Source: Conidiobolus incongruus B7586 (Eukaryota > Entomophthoromycota > Entomophthoromycetes > Entomophthorales > Conidiobolaceae). From it: a DNA stretch of 55,718 bases. Each line of letters begins with the position of its first letter. Position 1 is the stretch's first letter. Both the position numbers and the translations under genes were made by a program. Under the pieces are notes generated by a model. That model was given only the letters and a program-made list of their open reading frames with translations. It did not search any database and was not told the origin of the DNA. Of the stretch, positions 1 through 11,257 are shown piece by piece. Location: NCBI GenBank assembly GCA_000697335.1, contig JNEM01015881.1, forward strand, positions 1 to 55,718. The letters run 5' to 3'.

Positions 1-495
1 ATTATTAATTTTAATATTTAATGGTTTTTTAATTAATTTTTGAAGTAAATTCAATAATAAAAAGTTTATATAACTTACTTGATTAGTTTTTTGATTTAGT
101 TTCAAAATATTTATTATTATAAATAATATTTATAAAATATGTAGAGCTAAGCTTATAATATGTTCTTTATATAAATAAATTACAAAAAGTTAATATATTT
201 AATATATTAGTAAAACTATAACCAATATTATTAAAATTGCTTTATTAAAAAAATTTAATTAGGAAAAAAATTTCCAAATAAATTAAATTAATTTTTATAA
301 TATTTAATTTTTATTATTAATAAAAAAAACTATTATCTAATTTTGGAAACTTACCAAAAATATGGTAAAATGTTATTAAAAATTAAAAAGGTTAATAATT
401 ATGAATTATATATTCATATATTAGTGTTTATTCATTAATATTTTTATTTAATTTTAATTTTCAAATTATGGTATTATTTTATACTATTGTTAAAA
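1..495 (+). mobile_element. Tc1/mariner DNA transposon relic, 3' part (copy A)
   Basis: No open frame survives. The stretch lines up by eye, nearly end to end, with the second half of the better preserved relic at 38215-39305: the catalytic-domain part near 30-230, the segment before the C-terminus near 240-360, and the tail near 320-480. It has the same orientation. The left end is cut by the window edge. Almost every difference from copy B replaces G or C with A or T, so the encoded residues are largely erased. I found no terminal inverted repeat. The family is taken from copy B, since nothing diagnostic remains here. Confidence 0.55.
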
Positions 496-3400
496 ATATA
501 ATTCATATTGATTAAACTTAAAATTCTTTTCTTGAAAATCTTTTTTGATTTTGCTATATTTTCAATTTTCGAGATAATTTTATTTTTATATTTTAATATA
601 TTTAACACCTATTATTGAAAATATTATTTTATTTTAAAGTGATTTTAGATTTTATTATTTTTATCAAATTTTGTTAGTTATTTAAAATGATATCTTTTCA
701 ATTTTTATGACAATTATTAATTAATATTGATTTTGGAAACTTATTATAATTTTTCTTATTAAAATAATCTTTATATATTGAATTATTAAGAAAATAAATT
801 TAAAAAAACTATTAAATAATTTGGCTTTTATAATATATAATATATAAATCAATTTTCATAAATTAAGTATAATTAAAATAATATTCTTAAAAATAATATT
901 GTTAAAGAAAATCTATTATTTATATTATAAATAATTATATATTAATAATAATAAATCAATCATAAATCTATATCTTTAATTATAATAAATACCATTACTC
1001 CCATAATTTCAAGTATAATATTATATATTGAGCAATAGTATTATTATATCTTGAATACTCTGAATATTAAATTCCAAAATATATACTCATAATTCTTAAT
1101 ATTAAAAGGTTAAATTTATATATTTACAAATTATAACAGATATAATTTATTTTTATATATATTTTTCTATATTTCTATCAATATATCATAAAAAATTATT
1201 GAATTTATTAGATAGTAATATGGATTATTATAGTAAACTTCATTTTTATAAAAAAAATTATACCGAAACTATTGAAGTTATAGGGTAATATAATATCGCA
1301 AAAGGCTTAAATTAATATTATTGTTAGTAATCCGTACTTTAATAAATCTATATGGATTTAAAATATATATTTTATATAATCTAATTAATTCTTATAATTA
1401 TTAATATACAACATAATATGGACAAATTTAGTTTCGAACATTGGAAAATATTCATTCATTATAAGCAGAAAAGAAAAAAGAGATACGATAAAAATTAAAT
1501 TCATTTACTAGTAATGTACTAAATTAAATAAAATCAAGACTAAGCACAAAGAAAACTAGATTTAAAATACATTGTTAGTTGATAATAGTACCAAAATTTA
1601 CCCCGTTTAAACATATGATTATAATGTTATATTGTTTGTATAGAAATAAATTAGGTTGTAATATTAAAAATTTACAAAATGTTTTTCAATTTTGAATAAT
1701 TGAATAAAATTATTGGTACGACTAAATTAAGAGGTGAAAACTATTTAATTAATTAAAATATAATATAAACAAAATAGTGTATAAGAATTTTAAAAATTAA
1801 TCCTTTAATAAAAGGAATATTAAACAAATATCATATTTAATATATTATATCAAATTTTGATATTATTTATAATGATTATGCTTATCCATTTGAAAAATAA
1901 AATCATGATAATTTTCATTTTGTTTTTATAGTAACTAATGATTATTAAACTAGCTCTTTAAGTTCCTAAGTATTATTGTTTTTTGGGCTATTTCTTATAC
2001 TCTTACAATAATACTTTGAATTTTTTTCTCTTTTCAAGTTTTGGCTTCAATATGATTTATATATTTTGGTAGATAATAGGATTATATTATAAAAGATATG
2101 ATAAAGATTAAGAATATATAGGAAGTTTTATTAAATAATTCAACTCTCCTAATTCTTTAAAATTCAAATTGATTTAAGTTTAAAATATATATATATAATA
2201 ATTTTCAGTTTTATTTTGAATTTGATATTAAAGTAAGATTTTTAGGTTCAATTCCTTATACTTAATTTAAATTTATTAATATATTTTTTTGTTTTTTAAA
2301 AGTATTAGATATTGATATTTAAATCTTTATAATAATTTAATGGTTGATAGTATATTTATTACGTGATAATGAAGTTAAATATCATATCAGCTATATTTAA
2401 CATATATTCAAATTATTTTATTGTTTAAATAATCTCGAAAATAGATAGTAACCAAATTACTTAATGAATATAATTGATTAATTATTAAAGGATATTATAT
2501 TACTTTTATATTAAATTAATACTTAGTTTTTATATGATTATATTAAAAATATTAATATTAAAATATTATGATTAAATTTCGAATTATAGTTTATATTTTA
2601 GCTATTTATTATATTAATAGAAAAACTATATTAAATATTATTAATTACCAGATATATTTTATTTCTTATTTTATTTTTAGTTATATTTTTTTGTAAAAAT
2701 ATAGAAAGAAAATTATCAAGGTAATATATATATTAAGAGATATTAGGCTTTAATTGACAGAAATATTTTATAATAATACTATACCAATTAACCATTATAG
2801 ATGTTGTTATAATTTTGAAATTAAATTCTAATTATAAGGTTTAGTATAATTTAAAAGTTCGCAAATTATATTAATAGAACCGAATAGAAATATATTATAA
2901 TATATAATTTTAAAAAATCAAAACTATAAATTACCTTACTTTTATAAATTAAAAAATATTGAAAATTTTAATTTTATATTTGTTTATTTTAATATAATTT
3001 AATTATCACCTAATAATTGTTATTATTATTTTAAAATTTTTTTCTATTTAATTGGACTTTATCACTATATTTTACATATATTTTTGCTTAAAGGCTTAAG
3101 TGTAAGAAAATAAGGTTCTTAGACTAATAACAAAATATTCTAGATATAGAATTAACATGATAAATATAAGCTAAATATATTAATTATAAAATAAAACCAA
3201 GTATTCTGAAATGATTAAAATATGACAAAAACTTAGCTTTGACTATATTTTAAATAACCTCAATATTGCTGGAAATAATCATATTTATTATTATATAGTT
3301 AATTAAACTATTCATTTTTTAATTGGTATTAGGGTTTACCTCCTTAATTTCTCTAAACTCTTTATAAGACTTGGACAAGAGTAAGCAAATTTAATTAACT

Positions 3401-3600
3401 ATAGGTTTAATTGAAAACAGAAATTTAATAATCAGGTCAAAAATCAAAATAATAATTTTATAAAAAATCAATAGTAATAGTAATAGTAATAGTAATTTTG
3501 AAAATATAATGAAGTCACAATAATGATTATTGTTAATACAAACAAACTTCAGTTTCTAATATAATTATTATATTTTTTTAAAATACTTTGCTGAATATTT
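496..3600. other. AT-rich intergenic desert, no gene seen
   Basis: About 3 kb of A/T-rich sequence with stops in all frames, short homopolymers and short TA runs. No tRNA, open frame, or convincing splice pair was found. A short TAG/TAATAG-type microsatellite lies near 3470-3495. The interval probably holds more decayed repeat sequence that is too degraded to recognise. Confidence 0.6.
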
Positions 3601-4378
3601 AACTAACAATTTTAATATTAAACCTCATCTTTACTCTTGTCATTGTCCTAATTATCTTCATCATCTTAATCATTTTCTATGGCTTATACATCTCCTCCAG
3701 CCTATTTATGTTGATATCAGAATGTATTAGCCTGGATTTGATTATGTTATTTTGATAAAAATTAATCATTTTAGTATAGGAAAATTGTTTTGAATAACCC
3801 ATGCTCAAGTGAGGATTATTGTTTTGATTAATTTAAATATTATACTAAATATCACTTAAATCATTAAAATTGTATATTAAAGTAAGTACCTAACCTTTTA
3901 AAACCTGTCTTCTTTCCATTTCTCCAAATTTTATAGTGAATTTGGTTACTAGCCATTTGAATCCTGATATTAATAATACAACCATTGCATGTGCCGAATT
4001 GATTCAATTTTTTGAATGCTAAACAAATACTTTAAGCACGTGGCGTATCTTTTGAGTTAAAGTCTCCAAATATCATATTTAGAAAATACTAAAGTTAGAA
4101 ATGTAGAAAAATGATTAATGGCCAAATGATACTTTGCAAAAATTATTTAGAGTGTGGTACATTGGGAAGTGTTCTACCAGTCAAAGGCAAAAGATTCCAG
4201 TATGGTGCCTTATTCAGATTACTCAAACTCAAAGGTAAATACTATTCTGTTATATTAAATTTCATTATATATACTTTTTGTATCTTTATAACTATAATTT
4301 GTTAAATGATTAATATTTAACCATTAAAATTTATAAAATGGAAATAAGAATTGATATTGATTGATAATTCATTGATAC
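3601..4378 (+). other. Unassigned patch with coding-like composition
   Basis: Base composition rises here relative to the desert on either side. The longest open piece is at 4111-4305, of which about 40 codons (to a GTAAAT donor-like site near 4231) have a mixed amino-acid make-up, while the rest is AT-driven. Upstream, near 3930-4010, another frame stays open for about 25 codons. The pieces lie in different frames with stops between them and I could not join them with ordinary GT-AG introns. It may be the remains of a host gene or a repeat. I do not recognise any family. Confidence 0.2.
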
Positions 4379-4910
4379 TGTTAAGATTGTTAACTCGGAA
4401 ACCCGTTGAATCATCACTGACTTGTGAGAATCACTCTCCAAAACCTGCTGACGCCGTGGGTTAGGAGCTATGTCTTTCATGGGACTCACACTGTGAATCC
4501 CATGAAGATAGATCCACCCGTTGGCCCATATGTGCCGATAAAATAACATAGGATGTGATCAGCTCTAAAAAGTTAGTTGGACGCCCGACAGAGCCCGGTT
4601 CCCAGCTGCGGTTCAACTCTAAATAACCAATAGAATCATTGTTAAAAACTAATTTATTTCGAGTTAATTTATATATTTTATTTATCAAACTTGGTCGAAA
4701 TGAATTCATGCCAACTTATCACGGTTGGCCCTGTAGGGTGTGACGTATTCCCCAACCCTGTGCATCATGCTCATTATCCAGTTATTCATGTATGCGCCTC
4801 GACTCGTCCTGCTGGCCTTTGACGTGCTTTCCGCCCCAAGGTTAGTGAGCTGACCATTTTGACCCTCGCCAGCATTGCCTAGCACGTTGAATGCATTCAA
4901 ATTTATTGTT
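4379..4910. repeat. GC-rich island, possibly a solo LTR-type relic
   Basis: Two clearly GC-richer blocks (about 4390-4620 and 4700-4900) flank an AT-rich centre containing a TATATATTTTA run, in sharp contrast to both flanks. A possible left boundary beginning TGTTAAG is preceded by GATAC, and a possible right boundary is followed by GATAG, an imperfect 5-bp duplication. Both strands have short open frames (for example 4706-4900 minus), but none resembles a known protein. The size and base contrast resemble the solo LTRs elsewhere in this window. A non-coding RNA or another repeat class is equally possible, so this call is weak. Confidence 0.25.
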
Positions 4911-5211
4911 GATAGTATTTTTAATTAAAAAATTATTCGTTTGGATTAAATGATTAAAAAATTTAATGCTGCAATATTCAAAATTTGAATAGTTCTCCTT
5001 TTTTTATACAATTAGAGTTTGAAAATACCATTTTATCAAGCAATTTTGAAATCAAACATTTCATTTGTAAAATTGGAAAAAGATATAAATTAAATTTTTG
5101 AAGGTTCAAATTATGATCCCATAATTTTTCAAAATGTAATATTATTATAAATTTATCATGTGACTAGAGAATTCCAGTTTATAAACAAACAAATTCTAAA
5201 TTATTTTACAT

Positions 5212-6899
5212 ATGTCACAAGGGCCCAACAACGCCAAACCAAAAGCGAAATGGCTAGTACCAGAATTAAAATCTTCTGAAATTTTGGCAGGATTTAAAGA
5301 ATCTGGGTTAGACTGGATTACTCTAGATGTTATTAATAAACCAAGTGCCAAATCTGTCCAAAATTTTTATCAGTGGCTTCTTATTACATTATTTCGATCC
5401 AGCTCCAATCCTTGTCAAGTCCCTAAAGATATTTTGGAAAATTTGGAACATTCTCAAGTGTATCAGTCTACTTTGAGTTTGTTAAATTTGTATGGACAAT
5501 GGTAACTTAAAGGCATATATACATTATTATAATGTTATTAATAATTTTAAATAGTCAACAATTAGCTAAAAATATTTTATTGTTGGAAGATTTTCAATTA
5601 CGACATTTAACTAAACCCGATCCCCTAAGTTTTAAAAAACAATGTTGTTACATTTTGCACTTTATCAAGCAGTATAATAATTGGTATGAAGAAGTGTTTA
5701 AGTATCATATTGAACCAGGTGTTGAGAAGGAGCAATTAAATGATGATTTGAAGGTTAAGAGACACGATATCAATTTGGAATTGGAGAATTTAATGTATTT
5801 GATAATATATTAACTTATTATTTTTTACTAATTGATTATTGCAGTCAAGAAAATGAAGAAAATAAAGAAGCCATTGAAAGCACAATGAATGAAATTCAAG
5901 ATGAAATTGAAAATAATAAAGATTTGGCGAAACAATGTACCGATCTAAAAAGTGAAAATGAACGATTGAAGAAGGAGAGAGATGAGCATTTAAAATTAAT
6001 AGTAATATTCATTAATCTCAACATACACCATAGTAAATACTAATCTTTCCAATCGTTATTTAGAAAGATCACTATGATTATAAATTACAATTGGAAAGTC
6101 AGATTAGCGATTTACAATCCAAAATCTTTGAAAATCCAGATGAGAAAAAACAAGTATATTCATTAAATACTCTGCATACACTCATATATTAAGATATTTC
6201 AATAATACTAGGAAATAGTTCAACTCAAATCCAAAATTGAACAAATCAAACAAAATTTAGTCAAAATTGACGAACGTAAAAAACTGATTCATTCCATTCA
6301 AGATAATTACACTCTAATCCTAAGAGATATTGCCACTTCTACCAAATCTGGAATTGAAGGAACGCAAGCTAAACGCAAATATCAGGATGAAGAGACAGAG
6401 CAAACTGGCTTCAAAACCGAGTTCGACAAATATAAAACCAGGCGAGACAATGTCAATCAAGATATTAAAGTAAAACCTATAATATCACAATCTCACATCA
6501 TAATTAATCATAAATTTAGCTCATTCAACTCAAAAAACAAAATCTTCAAGATAATTTTGAAAAGAATAAATTATCGCAAGCTAGTCGCATTCAGTTTATT
6601 GAAAATACGTTGACTCAAGTACAAGAATCTCAAAAGAAGCGAGAGCTGGAAGATATCCAATTTAAGCAGGAGATTGAGAAAATCCAGACTGAAATTGAGG
6701 ACGAAAAGAGAAAGGTAATGAATTGTTTTATTATTTTAGATTGGTTTATTGATATTAGTTATAGGGACAAGAATTGGCTTCCAGTTTTGACAAAGCTGTC
6801 AAAGATGGTGAGAATATTTTACACTTGGTCAATAAGCAAGCTAAATCGTATCAATTGAGTTTAATTGAGAATTTAACTTTACCCAAAGATAATTCTTAA
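5212..6899 (+). CDS. NUF2: Kinetochore protein Nuf2 (Ndc80 complex)
   Basis: Nuf2 pairs with Ndc80 in the four-subunit Ndc80 complex, which links kinetochores to spindle microtubules. Seven exons join in frame: 5212-5501, 5555-5794, 5845-6001, 6064-6153, 6212-6469, 6520-6714 and 6765-6899, giving 454 residues, close to the 440-465 typical of the family. The six introns are 50-62 nt with GT-AG ends. Residues about 1-150 form the Nuf2 calponin-homology-like head, with a family-typical start (EILAGFKESGL, then KPSAKSVQNFYQWLL) and the LTKPDP motif. The remainder is a long Gln/Glu/Lys-rich coiled coil, as expected. The gene converges on the TatD-type gene, only 79 bp beyond its stop. All motifs look intact. 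The exon borders are by eye and not confirmed by RNA. Confidence 0.93.
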
Positions 6900-6978
6900 T
6901 TTTTATATATTTTGTTAATAAATGTATATGGCCAATTTTTTAATTCATAACAATTTAATGAGTCAGTATAACGATTTA

Positions 6979-7824
6979 TTAATCATCTTTTTCAATAATA
7001 CTATAAAATTGTAGAGAATTTTGATAAATTTGATATAGACTGCCTGGTTTCATTGTTTCAACAAGTTCACCCACTTGCGTCATCAATTCGTCAACCCTAT
7101 CAAATTCATCATTGTCACTCTCAATCAGGACTCTATTCAATGGGACTAACTCCAAATTGGGTCTATATTTGTCAGTTTTACAATTAATGATCTTTGCAAA
7201 GCTAAAATAAAAACGTGTATTGAGTTTTGATTCTAATTTTAACACTCTCTTCAAACTATCTTGAGATCCCGAATACGAATGAAGTTTGATCCTGGGTGGT
7301 AAATTCCCTTTTAAATTTTCAAATATTTGAATCATATTACCTTCACAACGGACACAATGCACCGATACGGGTTTATCGAAATCTTTAGCAATTTGAAGTT
7401 GAGTTTTAAAGAGTTCCATTTGATCGTTAAAATTGAATAATTGATTGTTGTTATTGCGATCTTTAGCTATTTTATCTAGTCCTATTTCACCAACAACGGA
7501 TGTTGGGAATTTGGTCAAATAGTCTTGGAGTAGTAGTTGCCAATCTAGTTTTTCATTGTGAGATTGGCTGTCTCCAAAGTATTTGTATTGATTGTGCGTT
7601 GTGGTGGAATTTAGGAACCAGGGATGAATTCCGAACCCTGGTATAATTCTATCAGGGTATCTGGTTGCTAAGTCCGCTACTATTGGCCAGTCGTCAGGAT
7701 GTGTTCCCATGACAGCCATCCATTTAGTGTTGATATTGGAAATTTTGATATCATTCAAATCTGAAGTATTTTGTAAATGACAGTGGACGTCAAAATATGA
7801 TACCATTGTAATCGATATTAACAA
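6979..7824 (-). CDS. TatD-family metal-dependent hydrolase (Scn1-like)
   Basis: TatD proteins are TIM-barrel metallohydrolases. Many act as 3'-5' exonucleases, and the fission yeast relative Scn1 was found as a Cut9-interacting protein. The single exon encodes 281 residues. Metal-site motifs appear in order: FDVHCHLQ near the N-terminus, GFGIHPWF, GEIGLDKI, VSVHCVR and VLIESDND. This gives the two N-terminal His, the glutamate, the two later His and the last Asp of the family. The first ATG is at 7824, but a second at 7806 (MVSYFDVHCH) sits closer to the usual start and may be the one used. It converges on NUF2, and faces the TOE1 relic across a 386-bp shared upstream region. The exact substrate cannot be read from the sequence. 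Confidence 0.85.
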   Translation of the reverse strand: MLISITMVSYFDVHCHLQNTSDLNDIKISNINTKWMAVMGTHPDDWPIVADLATRYPDRIIPGFGIHPWFLNSTTTHNQYKYFGDSQSHNEKLDWQLLLQDYLTKFPTSVVGEIGLDKIAKDRNNNNQLFNFNDQMELFKTQLQIAKDFDKPVSVHCVRCEGNMIQIFENLKGNLPPRIKLHSYSGSQDSLKRVLKLESKLNTRFYFSFAKIINCKTDKYRPNLELVPLNRVLIESDNDEFDRVDELMTQVGELVETMKPGSLYQIYQNSLQFYSIIEKDD

Positions 7825-8210
7825 AATTTTGATATTATGTGATTGAATTAATTTGTATATTTGTTTTGAATGACTAATTTAATTAGTATTGAAAGTCCAT
7901 CTATTGATTGCTTTATAAATTAATTGTTTTGAATAAACGTTTTAGCTGATTATGGGATATATTTAGTTTATTTTCTTTATTGGATAACCAAATTATAATC
8001 TAAATTATTGGAAAAAACATAAAATATACTATTAGATTTTATGTATGATTAATTAATATAATTTATATAGATAATATTACCTTTTTAATTCAATTTTTCA
8101 CCAACTCTCTCAATTAATCCCACAACTCTGTTGCTAAACAATTTAAAACATAAATTGATGTAATCATCAATCAATATTAAAAAATACACAATATTAATAA
8201 TAAAATAAAA
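7825..8210. promoter_or_regulatory. Divergent upstream region of TatD gene and TOE1 relic
   Basis: A 386-bp AT-rich interval lies between two divergent starts and must carry the TatD promoter. No clear TATA element or longer protein-binding motif stands out from the AT background. Confidence 0.4.
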
Positions 8211-9630
8211 ATGAATGTCCCATTCAACACAATAGCCCAATATAATTTCGTTAACTCCATATTAGTACAACTTCTCGAAGAATTTATAAAGAGTTCATTT
8301 ATAGCAGTTAATACCGAATTCTCTGGTTTGGGACCATGGTCATTTATCAAAGAAAAGAATTTAAACGAATGTTAAAAAGGGATGCGTGACGTGGCTATCA
8401 ATAACGGTATCATTACCATAGTTTTGTTTATTTTTAAATTGTTAAATGATGTTAAGAGCCCGGAGAAGAAGTATCAGGTGGAAAATTATCATGAATTAGT
8501 TAGAAGTGAAGTAAAATAATCTTTGCTTTAATTCGATTATCATTTATTATTAAATATCAGTAAGCGTCTAAAATGGATCCCAAAGGTATGAGGTTTTTGT
8601 CGAACAGTGGATTTGGTTGGGATTACTAGATTCAGAATAGTGTTCCCTTTTAACCTTCTCATTTTTTGGATCAAGAAGCTAAAGTGAGTGATAAAGTGAA
8701 GCAGGTAATTTTATTAATATAATCAAATGAACCAATATTTCAATCATTTTTGATAGTCCACGGATTTGTTGCAAGATTTGGTTATTACTTTGTTTCAGTG
8801 TGGTAAAACAATAGTCATTCATAATGGTTTATTGAATTTGATGCATCTTTAACATCATTTTTACTCTCCATTACCGTTGTCATTCGAAACTTTCTTAGCG
8901 AATCTTAGTGATTTGATTAAAGATGGTGGTTTATTCGATACTAAAGTGTTAGCTGATTACAGCTTTAGAGAACCTGCATCATACCCATCATATTTATTTG
9001 GGAGATTTGAAAAAGAACAAAGCGTGTTTCACTCAAGTATTCCCATATTTCCGTATCAAGTGTGACAACTGCATCAAACTCTTAGATAGCCAACCCACTA
9101 AAAAACATAAACCTTCTGAAGATACAATTTGCAGCAGCTATTCTAAACATGATCACTGTCCAAAGCTCGAATGTACACAATCACATGATTTGGAAAAAGT
9201 ATTAGATCAAGGATTAAAACATAATATTAAAACATTTGATCGAATTAAAAACAGTCCCCAATTCAAAAATTATCTCCTACAATTAGCTAACAAGACATTC
9301 TTGACTCCAAACGTATCGAATCCTGCGGGTTTACTTTGCACTCTGCCCAAGCAGCCTGAAGACCCTACACCCTTGTCACTCAGTTTCAACACGCACCACT
9401 CTGTTCAGTTCGATTTATTTATGACGGGATACATCTTTGCACGATACTTACACTATACATCCTTCCAAATGGAATACATTATTGAGAACGATTTCAAAGA
9501 CAAGTTATATATCATTGGCAAAGGCACACCTCTCGAAGTTGAAAAGATTCCATACTCGAATTTTTCAAGTGGACATAAAAGGAAGTGGCATTTGGTAGAT
9601 ACTGATAAAGATACTGATTCTAAAAAATAA
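8211..9630 (+). pseudogene. TOE1: Decayed TOE1-type 3'-exonuclease (CAF1 family)
   Basis: TOE1 is a nuclear DEDD deadenylase that trims the 3' ends of small nuclear RNAs in animals. Family landmarks are clear: FIAVNTEFSGLG near the start, IVIHNGLLNL, LFDTK, a CCCH zinc finger (C-x8-C-x4-C-x3-H, near 9130-9190) and the C-terminal FDLFMTGYIFARY / LYIIGKGTPLEV block. Exons 8211-8510, 8561-8704 and 8757 onward join in one phase through 50- and 52-nt GT-AG introns. Five in-frame stops (TAA 8373, TAA 8561, TAG 8627, TAA 8651, TAA 8850) and one frame change near 9020-9065 interrupt it. Two active-site Asp have become Asn (first motif, and NGLLN for NGLLD). From 8998 to the end 210 codons are open. 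Either a decaying gene or, less likely, bad sequence; a shorter zinc-finger protein could still be made from the open part. Confidence 0.85.
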
Positions 9631-9878
9631 ATTTTGGAGTTTAATTGTTTCATAGAATCAAATGAAATATTGGTAATTGTCGCTTTGCTTTTTTGACGCT
9701 ATTAGTTTGTTATTATTGATTCAATACTCAAATCATTTATGTTTCAATATTTTCATTTAATAAATGCATTAAATGTTATTTTATGTTACTCATATATATA
9801 TATCGAACTCCAATGATATATTTAATAAAATATAAAAATAATTAATAATAAAAATACACAATTTATTGAAGTATTACT

Positions 9879-11257
9879 CTATTCAAATAAATCGCCAGGA
9901 TCGCTCATGTCGTCACTGCTAGTAGATTCAGATCGATCGCTGCTAGTATAGAGCGCTGGAGTATATTGTAACTTGTCTAAATTATGTACCAATTCTCTAT
10001 AAAATTCAGTACTGTACATACGATACTCCTCTGGAAACTTGCCACTGACGACGTGACCTTCGCCAAGTCGTTTGATCTGTCTCTTTAAGCGATTGGCGAG
10101 CTTGGGACGACTGAAGCGAGTCTTCAACCAAACATTCTCCAAATTGGTGGGAGAACAGAAGTTTTGAGTGATACAAATGGTCAAATCTAAATTCATTACT
10201 ACGTGGTGCCAGCCGCCAGGAACGAAAATAATCTCACCAGGGTTTTGGATGACTTCGACCATTCCAATGGCTTCGCCTAAGGTTAAATCGGTGTGAAAAT
10301 CATCGATATGTAAATCACTACGAACGGTGAAGGGGAACTTGAATCTGGGGAAAACTTTAGCGAACCAGGTGACTGCCTCACGATCATTGGGCTTAAAATC
10401 TGGTTCAACCCACTGTTTAGGGATATGTTGGGGGAAAAGTACCCAACGCTTGTGACCCTGAAGCAAAGCATTCCAAGCACTGGTACCCAAAGGATCGGTG
10501 TGAATAGTAGTTCCACTACGATTAGGTCCTAATACAAACCAACGGAAGGGAGGTCGTCTACCACCAGTCAACTTAAACAAATCCACCTTGAAATACTTAG
10601 GGATTTCAAAATCATCCAATAATTTTGATTTGGAAACCAAATCCTCTCTATCTCTCTTAGAAGGCTTCTTATCCTTAGGGTACTTGAAATAAGGGTCAGT
10701 ACTAAACTGACTATCGAAAATATAAAGAGGAGAATCATCCACAATCCCCTCAGTATTCAGATAATCTACATAATATTTAAATTTCAAATAAACAGCTTTA
10801 CCATCATCGTCCTCTCCAACCTTAAACATTTGATCACCGTACAATTTGAGTAACTTTTTCAAAGTCCAACGCTTGTGAGCTTTCCACAAATTGGTACAAT
10901 TTTGAATCACTACTGGTATGTTAGGAGCCTCCCACTTCTCGATGAATTCTTGGCAACTCACTTTCTGGTAATCAATTCTTGGTACTGTATCCGGTAACCA
11001 AGTGTGATTGAAATTCTGTCGCGAATATTGTCTCTTTGACCACTGTAATAAATCAATATCTATGAAGAAATAAATAAGTTATTTGGATATACATGACAAT
11101 TGGTGTACTTACTGGACCTCCCTCTCAACTTCACATCGTTGATCTTTTTAGCTTGTTTGGGAGTTAATTTAAATTTGTGAATACTCGTCTCTATTTTGGA
11201 ATTGGGCTCAGCTTTTTTGGTACTGCGCTCAGATTGAGGTGGTGTAATATTCATCAT
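9879..11257 (-). CDS. JMJD6: JmjC-domain oxygenase, JMJD6 relative
   Basis: JMJD6 is a nuclear Fe(II)/2-oxoglutarate oxygenase that hydroxylates lysines of splicing factors; an arginine demethylase role has also been proposed. Two exons, 11257-11113 and 11059-9879, join across a 53-nt intron (donor GTAAGTACAC) to give 441 residues; human JMJD6 has about 403. The JmjC core shows the iron ligands His235 and Asp237 (TTIHTDPLGTSAWNAL) and distal His334 (PGGWHHVVMNLD), the GHKRW motif with the cofactor-binding Lys (252), and TITQNF-like residues after the core. A basic N-terminus and an acidic Ser-rich tail (about the last 18 residues) match the family layout. The shadow start at 10961 is internal: the conserved FNHTWLP-type segment lies upstream of it. 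Every catalytic residue I can place is present, so the enzyme is probably active. Confidence 0.93.

Noticed and set aside
8211-9063. Genome-wide reassignment of TAA/TAG to an amino acid
   Set aside because: URA2, AGC1, NUF2, JMJD6 and PRE1 all end normally at TAA or TAG and contain none in frame.
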